Assembly: GCA_947589745.1 (NCBI GenBank)
Contig: CANQCS010000011.1
Location: 1-59,620 of the forward strand
DNA from: an uncultured Oscillospiraceae bacterium
GTDB lineage: Bacteria; Bacillota; Clostridia; Oscillospirales; Oscillospiraceae
Length of the DNA stretch: 59,620 bases
Direction: 5' to 3'
Shown in pieces: positions 23,745-31,856 of the stretch (position 1 is its first letter; each line of letters begins with the position of its first letter). The notes beneath the pieces were generated by a model. That model saw only the letters and a program-made list of their open reading frames with translations. It did no database searches and was not told the DNA's origin. Position numbers and translations under genes: made by a program.

Positions 23745-25140
23745 CTTCGCCGCGCACCCTGGGTTACTTTTTGTGCAAACAAAAAGTAACCAAAAAATTG
23801 CTCAAGGGGGCTTTCGCCCCCTTGAGAATCCCTCCCGTGGGGGAAGGACGTTAAGGGCAGTCTTCCGGTAGGATGAGGACAGGGAAAGCTTTCATCGGTA
23901 CTGCTGCCTTGTTTTTCCGTAGTCTTACTGCCGGTTGCTCCGTTCCACTACGCAATTGATGGATGGTTCTTGTCGGACTGTTCGAGGGAGGGATGCGGCT
24001 TGGACGTACTTTGATAAATTCTAGATATCTTTTCTAAAGCATATAATCCTGTTTGCTTCCTCAAACCCCATAGCCATATGAAAGTGCAGACTGTCTTCAT
24101 TTTTGAGTTCACAGTCGCTGGCGAACTCTATACAATGCTTCTTTTTTGCCCAATTTTCACATTCTTTCAAGAGTTCCCTGGCATACCCGCGCTTACGATA
24201 CGCTTCCTCAATAAAAATCCCTTCCAGATATCCCACGGGTGAGCTGTCTGTTCCTTCAACATAATCGCTTCTAAGCTGACACTGAGAGAAACCTATTGCC
24301 CGTTCATCAACGTATTGAATAAAACATACAGCCGTATCACTGGCAATCAGCTTTTCAAACTCATGTGCCATTTCTGATAAAGAATTATCTTCCCAAAGTT
24401 TGAGTGCTAATTCTGCCAATATCATAGAGTCCTCTGGTTTTGCTAGTTTTATCATAATCCACCCCAAATAAAACTTTATTTGTCTTTGGTCAAACTCATA
24501 TCTACGCCGGTAATGAATCTTGCATTTGTATCCAATTCCTCTGTACCATCCAGATACAGCACATTCCTCTAGCCATTTGCCGTCTCCCATCAATCCCGCT
24601 TTGCCGCTACGTTAGACCATATACCCATGATATCACGCCCCAGCAACAACTTCAAGCCATTGACCGTGAAGAACTTTCACGCAAAATCACCCCACACCCC
24701 AACGGCTCGCGCTATCCCTTGCGGAGTGGAACGGAGCAGACAGCAGTCGGACAAGCACCAAAACGACCAGCGCACCCAATGTCCGGTTCCGCCGCCCCAA
24801 GCGGCGGAACTTGCGCCGCAGCAGGATCTCCTTGGGGACATACTGAAACAGCCGCTTCGCCCCATACACGGGACCAGGTCCGGTTTAGACAAAACCAACC
24901 ACAGGGGGAGCGCAAAACTAAACAAAAAATAAGGAAAGATTCTCAAGAAAACCATTCCTGGTTTTCTTGAGTGCACTTTTGGTTACTTTTCCTGCAAGGG
25001 AAAAGTAACCCCGTCGGGCCGTCCGGAGGACGGCCCTAGGGCTTGGGCCGCCGAAGGCGGCCTAGTGCCAGGGGTGCACCCGTCGGGGGTGCGCATCAGA
25101 CCCGGTGGGGGCCGGAGGCCCCCACACCCCCACACCCCCA
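23745..25140 (-). repeat. Inverted-arm repeat element, copy C, carrying an AAC(6')-like gene
   Basis: This is the clearest loaded copy. The left hairpin GGTTACTTTTTGTG/CAAACAAAAAGTAACC (about 23763-23791), a stem AAGGGGGC/GCCCCCTT, the left-flank block with GGGAAAGCTTTCATCGG and the arm at 23933-23958 are followed by about 60 core-like bases, the acetyltransferase gene, about 260 bases of other sequence and a second, inverted arm at 24719-24740. The right-flank block (24768-24900, stem GTTCCGCCGC/GCGGCGGAAC), an A/T-rich palindrome pair (ACCATTCCTGGT), a GGTTACTTTTCC hairpin near 24980-25010 and GC palindromes complete it to 25140. Confidence 0.88.
24021..24455 (-). CDS. Aminoglycoside 6'-N-acetyltransferase-like GNAT protein, repeat cargo
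   Basis: The 144-residue product follows the chromosomal AAC(6')-I layout from start to end: MIKLAKPEDS start, LALKLWEDNSLSEMAHEF, a central DYVEGTDSSPVGYLEGIFIE (about 64-83), the acetyl-CoA loop YRKRGYARELLKECENWA (86-103), EFASDCELKNEDSLHFHMA (110-128) and MGFEEANRIICFRKDI at the end. AAC(6') enzymes acetylate the 6'-amino group of aminoglycosides; activity here is inferred. Start ATG at 24455 matches family starts, although GGGGTGG is only a few bases upstream. The gene is AT-rich against a GC-rich background and sits between two inverted arms of the repeat, as mobile cargo would. Confidence 0.85.
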   Translation of the reverse strand: MIKLAKPEDSMILAELALKLWEDNSLSEMAHEFEKLIASDTAVCFIQYVDERAIGFSQCQLRSDYVEGTDSSPVGYLEGIFIEEAYRKRGYARELLKECENWAKKKHCIEFASDCELKNEDSLHFHMAMGFEEANRIICFRKDI

Positions 25141-25154
25141 GGTTTTTTCTCTGC

Positions 25155-25183
25155 TTGACAAACCCAGCTTCTGCCTGTAATCT
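25155..25183 (+). promoter_or_regulatory. SigA-type promoter and leader hairpin for the OAH sulfhydrylase gene
   Basis: TTGACA, 17 bases, TAATCT. The 60-base leader includes the perfect stem CCGCCCTCCGG/CGGAGGGCGG (about 25199-25218) just before the ribosome site. It has no following U-run, so it may tune translation or RNA stability rather than act as an attenuator. Confidence 0.65.
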
Positions 25184-25243
25184 ATAGACAGTGATCTCCG
25201 CCCTCCGGCGGAGGGCGGTAATTGAAGAAAAGAGGAATCGTTT

Positions 25244-26527
25244 ATGATCGACCAAGGCATTGGCACCAAGTGCGTGCAGGCGGGCTACACCCCCGGCAAC
25301 GGCGAGCCCCGCCAGATCCCTATCATCCAGTCCACCACCTTTAAGTACGCCACCAGCGAGCAGATGGGCAAGCTCTTTGACCTGGAGGAGAACGGCTACT
25401 TCTACACCCGCCTCCAGAACCCCACCAACGACATGGTGGCCGCCAAGATCGCCGCCCTGGAGGGCGGCACCGCCGCCATGCTCACCAGCTCCGGCCAGGC
25501 TGCCAACTTCTATGCGGTGTTCAACATCGCTACCTGCGGCGACCATGTGGTGGCCTCCTCCACCATCTACGGCGGCACCTACAACCTCTTTCACGTCACC
25601 ATGCGGAAAATGGGCGTGGAGTTCACCTTTGTCTCCCCCGACTGCTCCGAGGAGGAGCTGAACGCCGCCTTCCGTCCCAACACCAAGGCCGTCTTCGGCG
25701 AGACCATCGCCAACCCCGCCCTGACCGTGCTGGACATCGAGAAGTTCGCCAAGGCCGCCCACGCCCACGGCGTGCCCCTCATCGTGGACAACACCTTCGC
25801 CACTCCCATCAACTGCCAGCCCTTCCAGTGGGGCGCGGATATCGTCACCCACTCCACCACCAAGTATATGGACGGCCACGGCGCCGGGGTAGGCGGCTGC
25901 ATCGTGGACAGCGGCAAATTCGACTGGTTCGCCCATGCGGACAAGTTCCCCGGCCTCACCACCCCCGATGACAGCTACCACGGCGTCACCTACGCCGAGA
26001 AGTTCGGCCTGGGCGGGGCCTTCATCACCAAGTGCACCGCCCAGCTCATGCGGGACTTCGGTTCCATCCAGTCCCCCCAGAACGCCTTCATCCTGAACCT
26101 GGGCCTGGAGAGCCTCCACGTCCGGATGCCCCGGCACTGCGAGACCGCCCTGGCGGTGGCCAAATTCCTGAAGGGCCATCCCAAGGTCAGTTTCGTCACC
26201 TACCCCGGCCTGGAGGGGGACAAGTACTACGAGACGGCGCAGAAGTATATGCCCAACGGCACCTGCGGCGTGGTGTCCTTCGGCGTGAAGGGCGGGCGCA
26301 AGGCCGCCGAGACCTTCATGAAGCACCTGAAGCTGGCCGCCATCGAGACCCACGTGGCCGATGCCCGGACCTGCTGCCTCCACCCCGCCTCCGCCACCCA
26401 CCGGCAGATGAACGACGAGGAGCTTATCGCTGCCGGCATCACCGCCGACCTGGTCCGCATGAGCTGCGGCCTGGAGGACGCCGGCGACCTCATCGCCGAT
26501 ATCGCCCAGGCGCTGGACAACGTGTGA
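25244..26527 (+). CDS. metY: O-acetylhomoserine sulfhydrylase (aminocarboxypropyltransferase)
   Basis: This PLP enzyme makes homocysteine (or methionine) from O-acetylhomoserine and sulfide (or methanethiol). The 427-residue product has the family-typical YFYTRLQNPTNDMVAAKIA (about 52-70), MLTSSGQAANFYAVFN (near 79-94), the PLP lysine in HSTTKYMDGHG (near 204-214) and a C-terminal HPASATHRQM (near 384). Length fits MetY rather than the shorter cystathionine lyases. AGAGGA precedes the ATG. It has its own promoter and terminator. Other methionine-branch genes in the window are lysC and hom, about 16 kb away. Confidence 0.95.
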   Translation: MIDQGIGTKCVQAGYTPGNGEPRQIPIIQSTTFKYATSEQMGKLFDLEENGYFYTRLQNPTNDMVAAKIAALEGGTAAMLTSSGQAANFYAVFNIATCGDHVVASSTIYGGTYNLFHVTMRKMGVEFTFVSPDCSEEELNAAFRPNTKAVFGETIANPALTVLDIEKFAKAAHAHGVPLIVDNTFATPINCQPFQWGADIVTHSTTKYMDGHGAGVGGCIVDSGKFDWFAHADKFPGLTTPDDSYHGVTYAEKFGLGGAFITKCTAQLMRDFGSIQSPQNAFILNLGLESLHVRMPRHCETALAVAKFLKGHPKVSFVTYPGLEGDKYYETAQKYMPNGTCGVVSFGVKGGRKAAETFMKHLKLAAIETHVADARTCCLHPASATHRQMNDEELIAAGITADLVRMSCGLEDAGDLIADIAQALDNV

Positions 26528-26552
26528 GCGCAGAGCACCGTTGAACTTTTTA

Positions 26553-26589
26553 ACACCCCAGGCTGTACAATGCACGGCCTGGGGTGTCT
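26553..26589 (+). terminator. Terminator after metY
   Basis: The stem ACACCCCAGGC/GCCTGGGGTGT with a loop of 13 bases. A second stem GGGAGGGGGC/GCCCCCTCCC at 26606-26628 lies beyond it, next to the spoIIIAH stop, and probably serves the opposite strand. Confidence 0.75.
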
Positions 26590-26631
26590 TGCTAATAAAA
26601 GCGTTGGGAGGGGGCTCCGCCCCCTCCCGAT

Positions 26632-27258
26632 TCAATCCGCTTCCAGAATCTTGATCTGATCTGCCGAATATTCCGTCTCGTCCAGGACGATGTCCATGAT
26701 CTTCGCCGCATCCTCCGCCTGGAGCCCGTCGGCGCCGGCCGACACCACCACGCTGATGCCGTTCTCTCCCATGAAGGCGACGCAGTCCTCATACCCCTTG
26801 GCGATCACCAGGTTCTCGATCTGGCTCTCCTGCATGGTGTAGCCCGCCAGGGTCTGGATGGCACGGTTGGCCTCGTCGATGGACGCCTGTTCCGCTCCCT
26901 CCTGCTCCGCCGCCTCCCGGAGAATGCTGAGGGCGTTGTCCCGGGACTGCTGGCGGCTGAGCCGGGCCGTGTCAAAATACGTGTCCGCCTCCTGGGCCGG
27001 GGCGTCGGTCTCCAGGTCCTCACTGTTCTGGGACTCCATGGTGGGCACGCCCCCTACCAGGGACGCGTCCCCCAGGACCCGCCCACCGCCGGTGCCGCCG
27101 CCCTCGGCGCTCTGGACCGTGCCCTGCCCGTCCTGAAGCTGGGTCTGTCCGTCGCTCGCCACCACGTTGCCTGCGTAGCGCCAGTTGAGATACACCGCCG
27201 CGCAGACGAACAGCAGCACCGTGGCCACCACGGCGTTGCGCTTCCACTGCATCTTCAT
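26632..27258 (-). CDS. spoIIIAH: Stage III sporulation protein AH
   Basis: SpoIIIAH sits in the mother-cell outer forespore membrane and binds forespore SpoIIQ to form the feeding channel. The 208-residue product has an N-terminal helix (about 8-28), a long low-complexity Gly/Gln/Glu linker (about 30-95) and the ring-building C-terminal domain (about 98-208) with LSRQQSRDNALSILREAA. The linker is longer than in Bacillus but normal for Clostridia. It is last in the operon. Confidence 0.96.
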   Translation of the reverse strand: MKMQWKRNAVVATVLLFVCAAVYLNWRYAGNVVASDGQTQLQDGQGTVQSAEGGGTGGGRVLGDASLVGGVPTMESQNSEDLETDAPAQEADTYFDTARLSRQQSRDNALSILREAAEQEGAEQASIDEANRAIQTLAGYTMQESQIENLVIAKGYEDCVAFMGENGISVVVSAGADGLQAEDAAKIMDIVLDETEYSADQIKILEAD

Positions 27259-27276
27259 GTCTGAATTCCCTCCATT

Positions 27277-27807
27277 TTATTGTTGTGCGCCGCTCTGCCA
27301 TGGGACCACCGCAATGCGGTCCGAGCCCAGGCCCGTCAGCGCCGCCACCGCCGCCATCACCCGCAGCCGCACCCCGTCGCTGCCGCCGCCGTCGCAGACC
27401 ACCAGCGCCCCCCGGTACTGGGGGTACCGCTCCTGCCGGACAACCACCGCGCCGTCCGCCACCACCGGCTCCGACGTCCGCTGGTAGTCCGTGGGGGCCT
27501 CGGTGCTGCCGCTGTACCGAAGACTGGCGTCCTCCGCCAGCACCAGCTCGCTGCCGCTCTGGAGCGTCAGCATCACGTCCACCCGGCCGACCCCCTGGAT
27601 GCGGCCCAGGATCTCCTCCATGGCCGCCTCCGTCTCCCGGAGGCTCTGGGGCTGGTCCCGGGGCGAGACGCCCTCCTCCTCCCCGCCGCCTCCGGCGGGC
27701 CACAGCAGCAGGAGCGCCCCCAGCGCCACCACCAGCAGCGCGTACTTGTACCGGTCCAGTGCGCCCAGGACCTGTTTCAGGACGGTCCCTCCTCCTCTTC
27801 GCTCCAT
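27277..27807 (-). CDS. spoIIIAG: Stage III sporulation protein AG
   Basis: SpoIIIAG forms a large secretin-like ring of the mother cell-forespore channel. The 176-residue product has a transmembrane helix (about 20-42, YKYALLVVALGALLLLW) and a ring-building domain with MEEILGRIQGVGRVDVMLTL (about 72-91) and QERYPQYRGALVVCDGG. I chose the ATG at 27807 because GGAGGGAGAG lies just upstream; this makes it overlap the end of spoIIIAF by 31 bases. Confidence 0.94.
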   Translation of the reverse strand: MERRGGGTVLKQVLGALDRYKYALLVVALGALLLLWPAGGGGEEEGVSPRDQPQSLRETEAAMEEILGRIQGVGRVDVMLTLQSGSELVLAEDASLRYSGSTEAPTDYQRTSEPVVADGAVVVRQERYPQYRGALVVCDGGGSDGVRLRVMAAVAALTGLGSDRIAVVPWQSGAQQ

Positions 27808-28289
27808 GTCTCTCCCTCCAGCCAGATCTGTTTTTCGGCGGGGATGTCCACCTCCTCCTGGATGACCGCGCTGAGCGCCTCGCTGTAGGGCCCCCGGATG
27901 ATCGCGCCGTCCGGCAGGGGGATGCGGCTCTCCCCCGCCGCCGTGGTCACCGTCACCTGGCAGTCCAGGCCCAGCGCGTTCGCTTTGTCCCATATATATG
28001 CCGCCGTCTTCTCCGCTATGACTGCCGAGAGGGCGGCGGCCTGCTCCTGCCGGTACCGCTCCGCCTGGGCCTGGGTCCCGGCCCCGCCGGGGAAACTACC
28101 GGCCTCCACCGCCAGGTCCTCCCACTGGATCTCCCCCAGAGGCCGCAGCAGGGCCGCCGTGAGCAGCAGTCCCGCCGCCAGCCGGACCATGCCTTCCTCC
28201 CTGCCCTTGGGGGCCAGCTGCCGGGCCAGCGCCCCGGCGAAGGCCGTCAGCACCACCCCCAGCAGCCAGGTCCGCAGCGCTGATATCAT
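27777..28289 (-). CDS. spoIIIAF: Stage III sporulation protein AF
   Basis: The 170-residue product has the two N-terminal membrane helices of SpoIIIAF (about 5-22 and 34-50, with LAAGLLLTAALLRPL) and a soluble C-terminal domain. It is part of the SpoIIIA export complex. It begins 80 bases after the spoIIIAE stop, an unusually wide gap that holds a degenerate family-2 repeat. Confidence 0.92.
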   Translation of the reverse strand: MISALRTWLLGVVLTAFAGALARQLAPKGREEGMVRLAAGLLLTAALLRPLGEIQWEDLAVEAGSFPGGAGTQAQAERYRQEQAAALSAVIAEKTAAYIWDKANALGLDCQVTVTTAAGESRIPLPDGAIIRGPYSEALSAVIQEEVDIPAEKQIWLEGETWSEEEEGPS

Positions 28290-28351
28290 TGCTCCACCCC
28301 TTTCGTGAAAAGCGTATCAAATTAGCTTCGCAACGGAACCTTTGGGGACAG

Positions 28352-28382
28352 TTTAGGTCACTTTTTCTTTTAGGAAAAACTG
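28352..28382 (-). repeat. Stop-abutting repeat (family 2), degenerate copy
   Basis: CACTTTTTCTTTTAGGAAAAA resembles the family-2 hairpin with a weakened stem. The spoIIIAE stop codon lies within it. The tail (CAACGGAACC nearby) is poorly conserved. Confidence 0.55.
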
Positions 28383-29452
28383 ACTGCGGTCAACGAGGAC
28401 ACCAGGGATATGAGCAATAGCAGCGCCGACGCGCCGGTCATAGCCAGCACCAGACCGAAAGCGTCCCCCAGGCGGGCGATGAGATCGGTGAGCTTTTTGG
28501 GCCCCGCCGCCGCGGACACCAGGGACACCGCTTGGTACAGCAGGTACTGGCACCCCAGCCGCAGAAAGGGCAGCAAGCAGCCGCCGAACACCGCCAGCGT
28601 CCCGAACGCCCCCACCGTGCCCTTCAGGACTCCCGCCCCGGCCAGGACGGTCTCCGCCGCGTCGGAGAGGATGCCCCCCACCACCGGCACGGCGGCGGAC
28701 ACCGCCGACTTGGCCAGCTTCACCGCCTGGGCGTCGGCGGCCCCGGCCACCGCGCCGCTGACGGTGAGGTAGCCGGTGTAGAGGGTCAGCAGGCCCCCCA
28801 GGACCCAGCCCACCGCCTTCTTCAGCAGCTCCCCGATGCGGTCCATGGCGTCCCCCTCCAGCACCGCCCCGGCGGCGGACACGCCGATGTACAGGTACAC
28901 CGTGGGTAGCAGCACCTCCTGGATGGCGGTGAGCAGGAGGCTGGCGAAGAACACCGCCGCCGTCTGCCGCACCGACGCGGCGGTGACGCCGCCCCCGGCG
29001 GCCTCGGCGGCGGCCAGCACCGGCAGCAGGGTCTTGGAAAGCAGGGCCATGTTCTCCACCGTCTCTCGGCCCAGGCCGATAAGGGCGTTCAGGTCCCCGG
29101 CGGCGGACGCCGTGATCCACAGCGCCCCGGCGGCGGTGACGTACCGGCCCAGCGTTTCCTTCCCCGCCGGGGCCGCGCTCTCCACCACCCCCAGCAGCAC
29201 CGTCCCCGCCATGAGGAGGGCCGCCGCCCGGACGCCGGAGAACAGGTGGGCCTTTGCCTTGGCGAGGCCGTCCTCCAGCAGCGACCGAAGGCCGCTCATG
29301 AGGCCGAAGTCCCCGCCCGCCTCCGGCGTCACCAGGGACGCCGCACGGGGGTCCGCCTCCTCCAGCTCCCCCGGCAGGCTCACGGCCAGGGCCTGTCCCG
29401 CCAGGAGGCAGGCGGCCAGCAGGCCCAGCAGGAACGCGCATATCCTCTTCAT
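28370..29452 (-). CDS. spoIIIAE: Stage III sporulation protein AE
   Basis: This is the large polytopic subunit of the SpoIIIA complex. The 360-residue product has a signal-like N terminus (MKRICAFLLGLLAACLLAGQ) and multiple Ala/Leu-rich membrane segments with the family-typical LLPTVYLYIGVSAAGAVLEG (about 180-199) and GGCLLPFLRLGCQYLLYQ (near 290). It starts 10 bases after spoIIIAD. The final residues (VSFS) come from the repeat-like hairpin at its end. Confidence 0.94.
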   Translation of the reverse strand: MKRICAFLLGLLAACLLAGQALAVSLPGELEEADPRAASLVTPEAGGDFGLMSGLRSLLEDGLAKAKAHLFSGVRAAALLMAGTVLLGVVESAAPAGKETLGRYVTAAGALWITASAAGDLNALIGLGRETVENMALLSKTLLPVLAAAEAAGGGVTAASVRQTAAVFFASLLLTAIQEVLLPTVYLYIGVSAAGAVLEGDAMDRIGELLKKAVGWVLGGLLTLYTGYLTVSGAVAGAADAQAVKLAKSAVSAAVPVVGGILSDAAETVLAGAGVLKGTVGAFGTLAVFGGCLLPFLRLGCQYLLYQAVSLVSAAAGPKKLTDLIARLGDAFGLVLAMTGASALLLLISLVSSLTAVSFS

Positions 29453-29462
29453 CCCCCGCCCC

Positions 29463-29849
29463 CTATCTGGTGTACCCCAGCAGCAGCTCCACCACCGCCC
29501 GCACCAGGGGCAGGGTGATGACCAGCACCGCCACGGCCCCCGCCGTCTCCACCGCCGAGGCCAGGGCCTGGGACCCGCCGTCCCGGCACAGGTCGGCGCA
29601 GAGCCGGGTCACCAGGGCGGCGGCCAGGGTCCGAAGCAGGATGGAGACATGGGCGCTGTCCACCCCGGCCCGGTCAAAGAGGGTCCGCAGTTCCTCCACC
29701 GCCGGAGCGGCCAGGGCCAGGCACCGGCCCAGCACCACCGCCAAAATGGCGGCGGTCAGGACCAGCGCCTGTTCCGGGGTCCTCTTCCTCAGCAGGACCA
29801 CCGGCGTCAGGCACGCGGCGCACAGCGCCGCCAGCTTCAAAAGCTCCAT
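29463..29849 (-). CDS. spoIIIAD: Stage III sporulation protein AD
   Basis: The 128-residue membrane protein has four hydrophobic helices and the family segment RAGVDSAHVSILLRTLAAAL (about 61-80). In other spore formers it follows spoIIIAC within a few bases; here 119 bases separate them, filled by a family-2 repeat. The nearest GGGAG is 12 bases before the ATG, longer than optimal. Confidence 0.93.
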   Translation of the reverse strand: MELLKLAALCAACLTPVVLLRKRTPEQALVLTAAILAVVLGRCLALAAPAVEELRTLFDRAGVDSAHVSILLRTLAAALVTRLCADLCRDGGSQALASAVETAGAVAVLVITLPLVRAVVELLLGYTR

Positions 29850-29879
29850 ATACTTACTGTTCTCCCATTAGAAATATCC

Positions 29880-29968
29880 TTCGTTACCGTGTGGGAAATG
29901 TAGGTATTGCAACGTTTTGAGAGCGATGTTAAAGTTCTTTTTGATACTTTTTCTTTCAAGAAAAAGTA
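29880..29968 (-). repeat. Stop-abutting repeat (family 2) inside the spoIIIA operon
   Basis: On the minus strand the hairpin TACTTTTTCTTGAAAGAAAAAG starts at the spoIIIAC stop, followed by AAAAAGAACTTTAACATCGC, the GTTGCAATACC segment and CACACGGTAACGAAG. It splits an operon that is normally contiguous. Confidence 0.85.
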
Positions 29969-30163
29969 TTAGAAGCCGAAGAGGGTCTTGATGAGCTGGA
30001 ACAGGTCGCTAATCTCCCGCACCAGCATCATCATCACCACCACCAGCCCCGCCAGGGTGGTCATGAGGGCCTGCTCCTCACGGCCCGATCGGACCAGGAG
30101 CTGGTTGAGCACCGCCACCACGATGCCGATGGCCGCGATGCGAAAAATGAGGTCAATATCCAT
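29969..30163 (-). CDS. spoIIIAC: Stage III sporulation protein AC
   Basis: The 64-residue product, MDIDLIFRIAAIGIVVAVLN at the start, has two membrane helices and matches SpoIIIAC in size and pattern (LVRSGREEQALMTTLAGLVV). It begins two bases after the spoIIIAB stop. It is easily missed, since a longer spurious frame covers it. Confidence 0.94.
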   Translation of the reverse strand: MDIDLIFRIAAIGIVVAVLNQLLVRSGREEQALMTTLAGLVVVMMMLVREISDLFQLIKTLFGF

Positions 30164-30165
30164 CA

Positions 30166-30657
30166 CTACATCAGGACCAGGATCAGCAGCAGGGCCCCGG
30201 ACAGGCACAGGGCGGCAGTGAGCCGTCCCTGCTGGGCCTGCCGGGCGGTCTCCTCCCGCACGTATCTGGCCAGCTCCTCTCTCGTTTCGTTGATGGCGGC
30301 GTCCAGCCGCCCGCCCCCCGCCGGCAGTGCCTCCCCCAGGGGGGCCAGCGCCTCCCCAAGCGGCGGCGGCAGTGCCAGCGCCGTCCGCCGCCAGCAGGCG
30401 GACAGGGTGGCGCCCCGCTCCTCCGTGAGCCGCTTTCCCAGCGGCGTCCAGAATTTTGGCGCGGCGGGGCTCTCCGCCAGGGCCCCCGCCAGCAGCTCCG
30501 GCAGGGGCCGCCGCAGCAAGCACACCTGATACCGCAGGGCCGACAGGTCCTCCAGCAGCGCCCGGCCCAGCCGGACGGGGGCCATGGCCTCCCGCCGGAG
30601 CCTCCACGCGCCGTACCCCGCCCCAGCCAGCACCAGCAGGACGCCCGCCAGCTTCAC
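30166..30657 (-). CDS. spoIIIAB: Stage III sporulation protein AB
   Basis: The 163-residue product starts at a GTG (MKLAGVLLVLAGAGYGAWRL) seven bases after GGAGG, with GTGA overlapping the spoIIIAA stop. It has the SpoIIIAB design of an N-terminal helix, a soluble helical middle (LSALRYQVCLLRRPLPELL) and a C-terminal helix (AALCLSGALLLILVLM), a relative of type II secretion GspF. Confidence 0.93.
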   Translation of the reverse strand: MKLAGVLLVLAGAGYGAWRLRREAMAPVRLGRALLEDLSALRYQVCLLRRPLPELLAGALAESPAAPKFWTPLGKRLTEERGATLSACWRRTALALPPPLGEALAPLGEALPAGGGRLDAAINETREELARYVREETARQAQQGRLTAALCLSGALLLILVLM

Positions 30658-31568
30658 GGCAGCACCTCCACCTGATAGGATCGCTCCCGGCCCCGGCCCC
30701 GGATGGTCACCGCCCGGCGGAACACGCCGCTTTGGAGCAGGGCCCGGCCCGTCTCCCGGCGCTCCAGGTCCGCAAGGCCGGCGGCGTGGACCGTGGCCAG
30801 CAGGGCGCAGCCGCAGCCCGCGGCGGAGAGCACCGCCGCCACGTCCGCCTCCCCCGCCACCTCGTCCAGGGCGATGACCTGGGGGTTCATGCTCCGCAGC
30901 AGCATGGGCACCGCCAGGGCCTTGGGGCAGGCGTCCAGCACGTCGGTGTGGTCCCCCACGTCCAGCTGGGGCCGTCCCCGGTGCATGGCCGCCAGCTCCC
31001 CCCGCTCGTCCACCAGGGACACCCGGCAGGGCGGGGCCAGGTCCGTGCCGGTGCTGACGAGCCGCACCAGGTCCCGCAGCAGGGTGGTCTTGCCGCCCCC
31101 CGGCGGGGAGAGGACCAGGGCGCTCACATGCCGCCCGTCCTCCACCAGCTCCGGCAGCACCGGCAGGGCCGCCCCCTCCCGCACCCGGGGGATGCGGAGG
31201 GCCAGGGAGGAGATGTCCCGGAAGCCGGTGCTGTCCTCCCCCTCCGGCAGGGCCGTGCCGCACACGCCGATGCGGAAGCCCCCTCTGGCGGTGACGTAGC
31301 CCCGGCGGAGGGTCTCGGCGGCGGCGTAGCGGGAGAACTCGGTGGCCCTGTCCAGCACCTGCTCCAGGTCGTCCCGGATCACCCGTGTCCCCGGCATGGA
31401 CACCTCCCCCTCCGGCAGCGTCAGCCCCAGGGGCCGGTCGATGCGGAGGCGCAGCTCCTCCGCCGCGGCCTGTACGCGCTCCTCCGCCAGCAGCGCCGCC
31501 GTCCGCAGCCGCCCCGGCAGCAGCGCGCAGGCCTCCCCGTAGCGCCGGAGGTCGTAGTTCCCCGTCAT
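30654..31568 (-). CDS. spoIIIAA: Stage III sporulation protein AA (secretion-type ATPase)
   Basis: This is the cytoplasmic ATPase that powers the SpoIIIA channel. The 304-residue product has Walker A SPPGGGKTTLLRD (about 153-165), a Walker B-like QVIALDEVAGEADV (near 225) and LATVHA (near 250), with an N-terminal RecA-type secretion ATPase lead. A good ribosome site (AAAGGGGGGAG) lies upstream, and a SigE-type promoter lies at 31595-31624, fitting mother-cell expression. Confidence 0.96.
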   Translation of the reverse strand: MTGNYDLRRYGEACALLPGRLRTAALLAEERVQAAAEELRLRIDRPLGLTLPEGEVSMPGTRVIRDDLEQVLDRATEFSRYAAAETLRRGYVTARGGFRIGVCGTALPEGEDSTGFRDISSLALRIPRVREGAALPVLPELVEDGRHVSALVLSPPGGGKTTLLRDLVRLVSTGTDLAPPCRVSLVDERGELAAMHRGRPQLDVGDHTDVLDACPKALAVPMLLRSMNPQVIALDEVAGEADVAAVLSAAGCGCALLATVHAAGLADLERRETGRALLQSGVFRRAVTIRGRGRERSYQVEVLP

Positions 31569-31594
31569 GGCGCTCCCCCCTTTCGTTCTGTCAC

Positions 31595-31624
31595 ATGGTA
31601 TGAGGGCTCGTCCCGGTTTATGAC
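31595..31624 (-). promoter_or_regulatory. SigE-type promoter for the spoIIIA operon
   Basis: On the minus strand GTCATAAA, then CATACCAT with 16 bases between ATA and CATA, as expected for SigE. It lies about 27 bases upstream of the spoIIIAA start. Confidence 0.7.
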
Positions 31625-31741
31625 TGCGGGTTGCGGCTGGGAAAAAACGGGAACCGGGGCTCCGCCCCGCTTCGCCGGTATCCGGTCCAGCCGCGGCCGT
31701 GTTCTGCTCCTAATCGACCGGATAAAGCACCTCCCTGCCGC

Positions 31742-31770
31742 TTGCAATTTGCGGGCAGAGGTGGTATAGT
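31742..31770 (+). promoter_or_regulatory. SigA-type promoter for the nucleotidase gene
   Basis: TTGCAA, 17 bases, TATAGT, about 85 bases upstream of the start codon. An intact promoter argues that the gene was functional until recently or still is. Confidence 0.65.
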
Positions 31771-31856
31771 TTCCTCGGGATATATCCTCTGAGCGCTCCG
31801 CGCCAGGCTCTGCGGATAAGATGCCGGATCCCAAATACAAAAAGGAGTGATCTACC

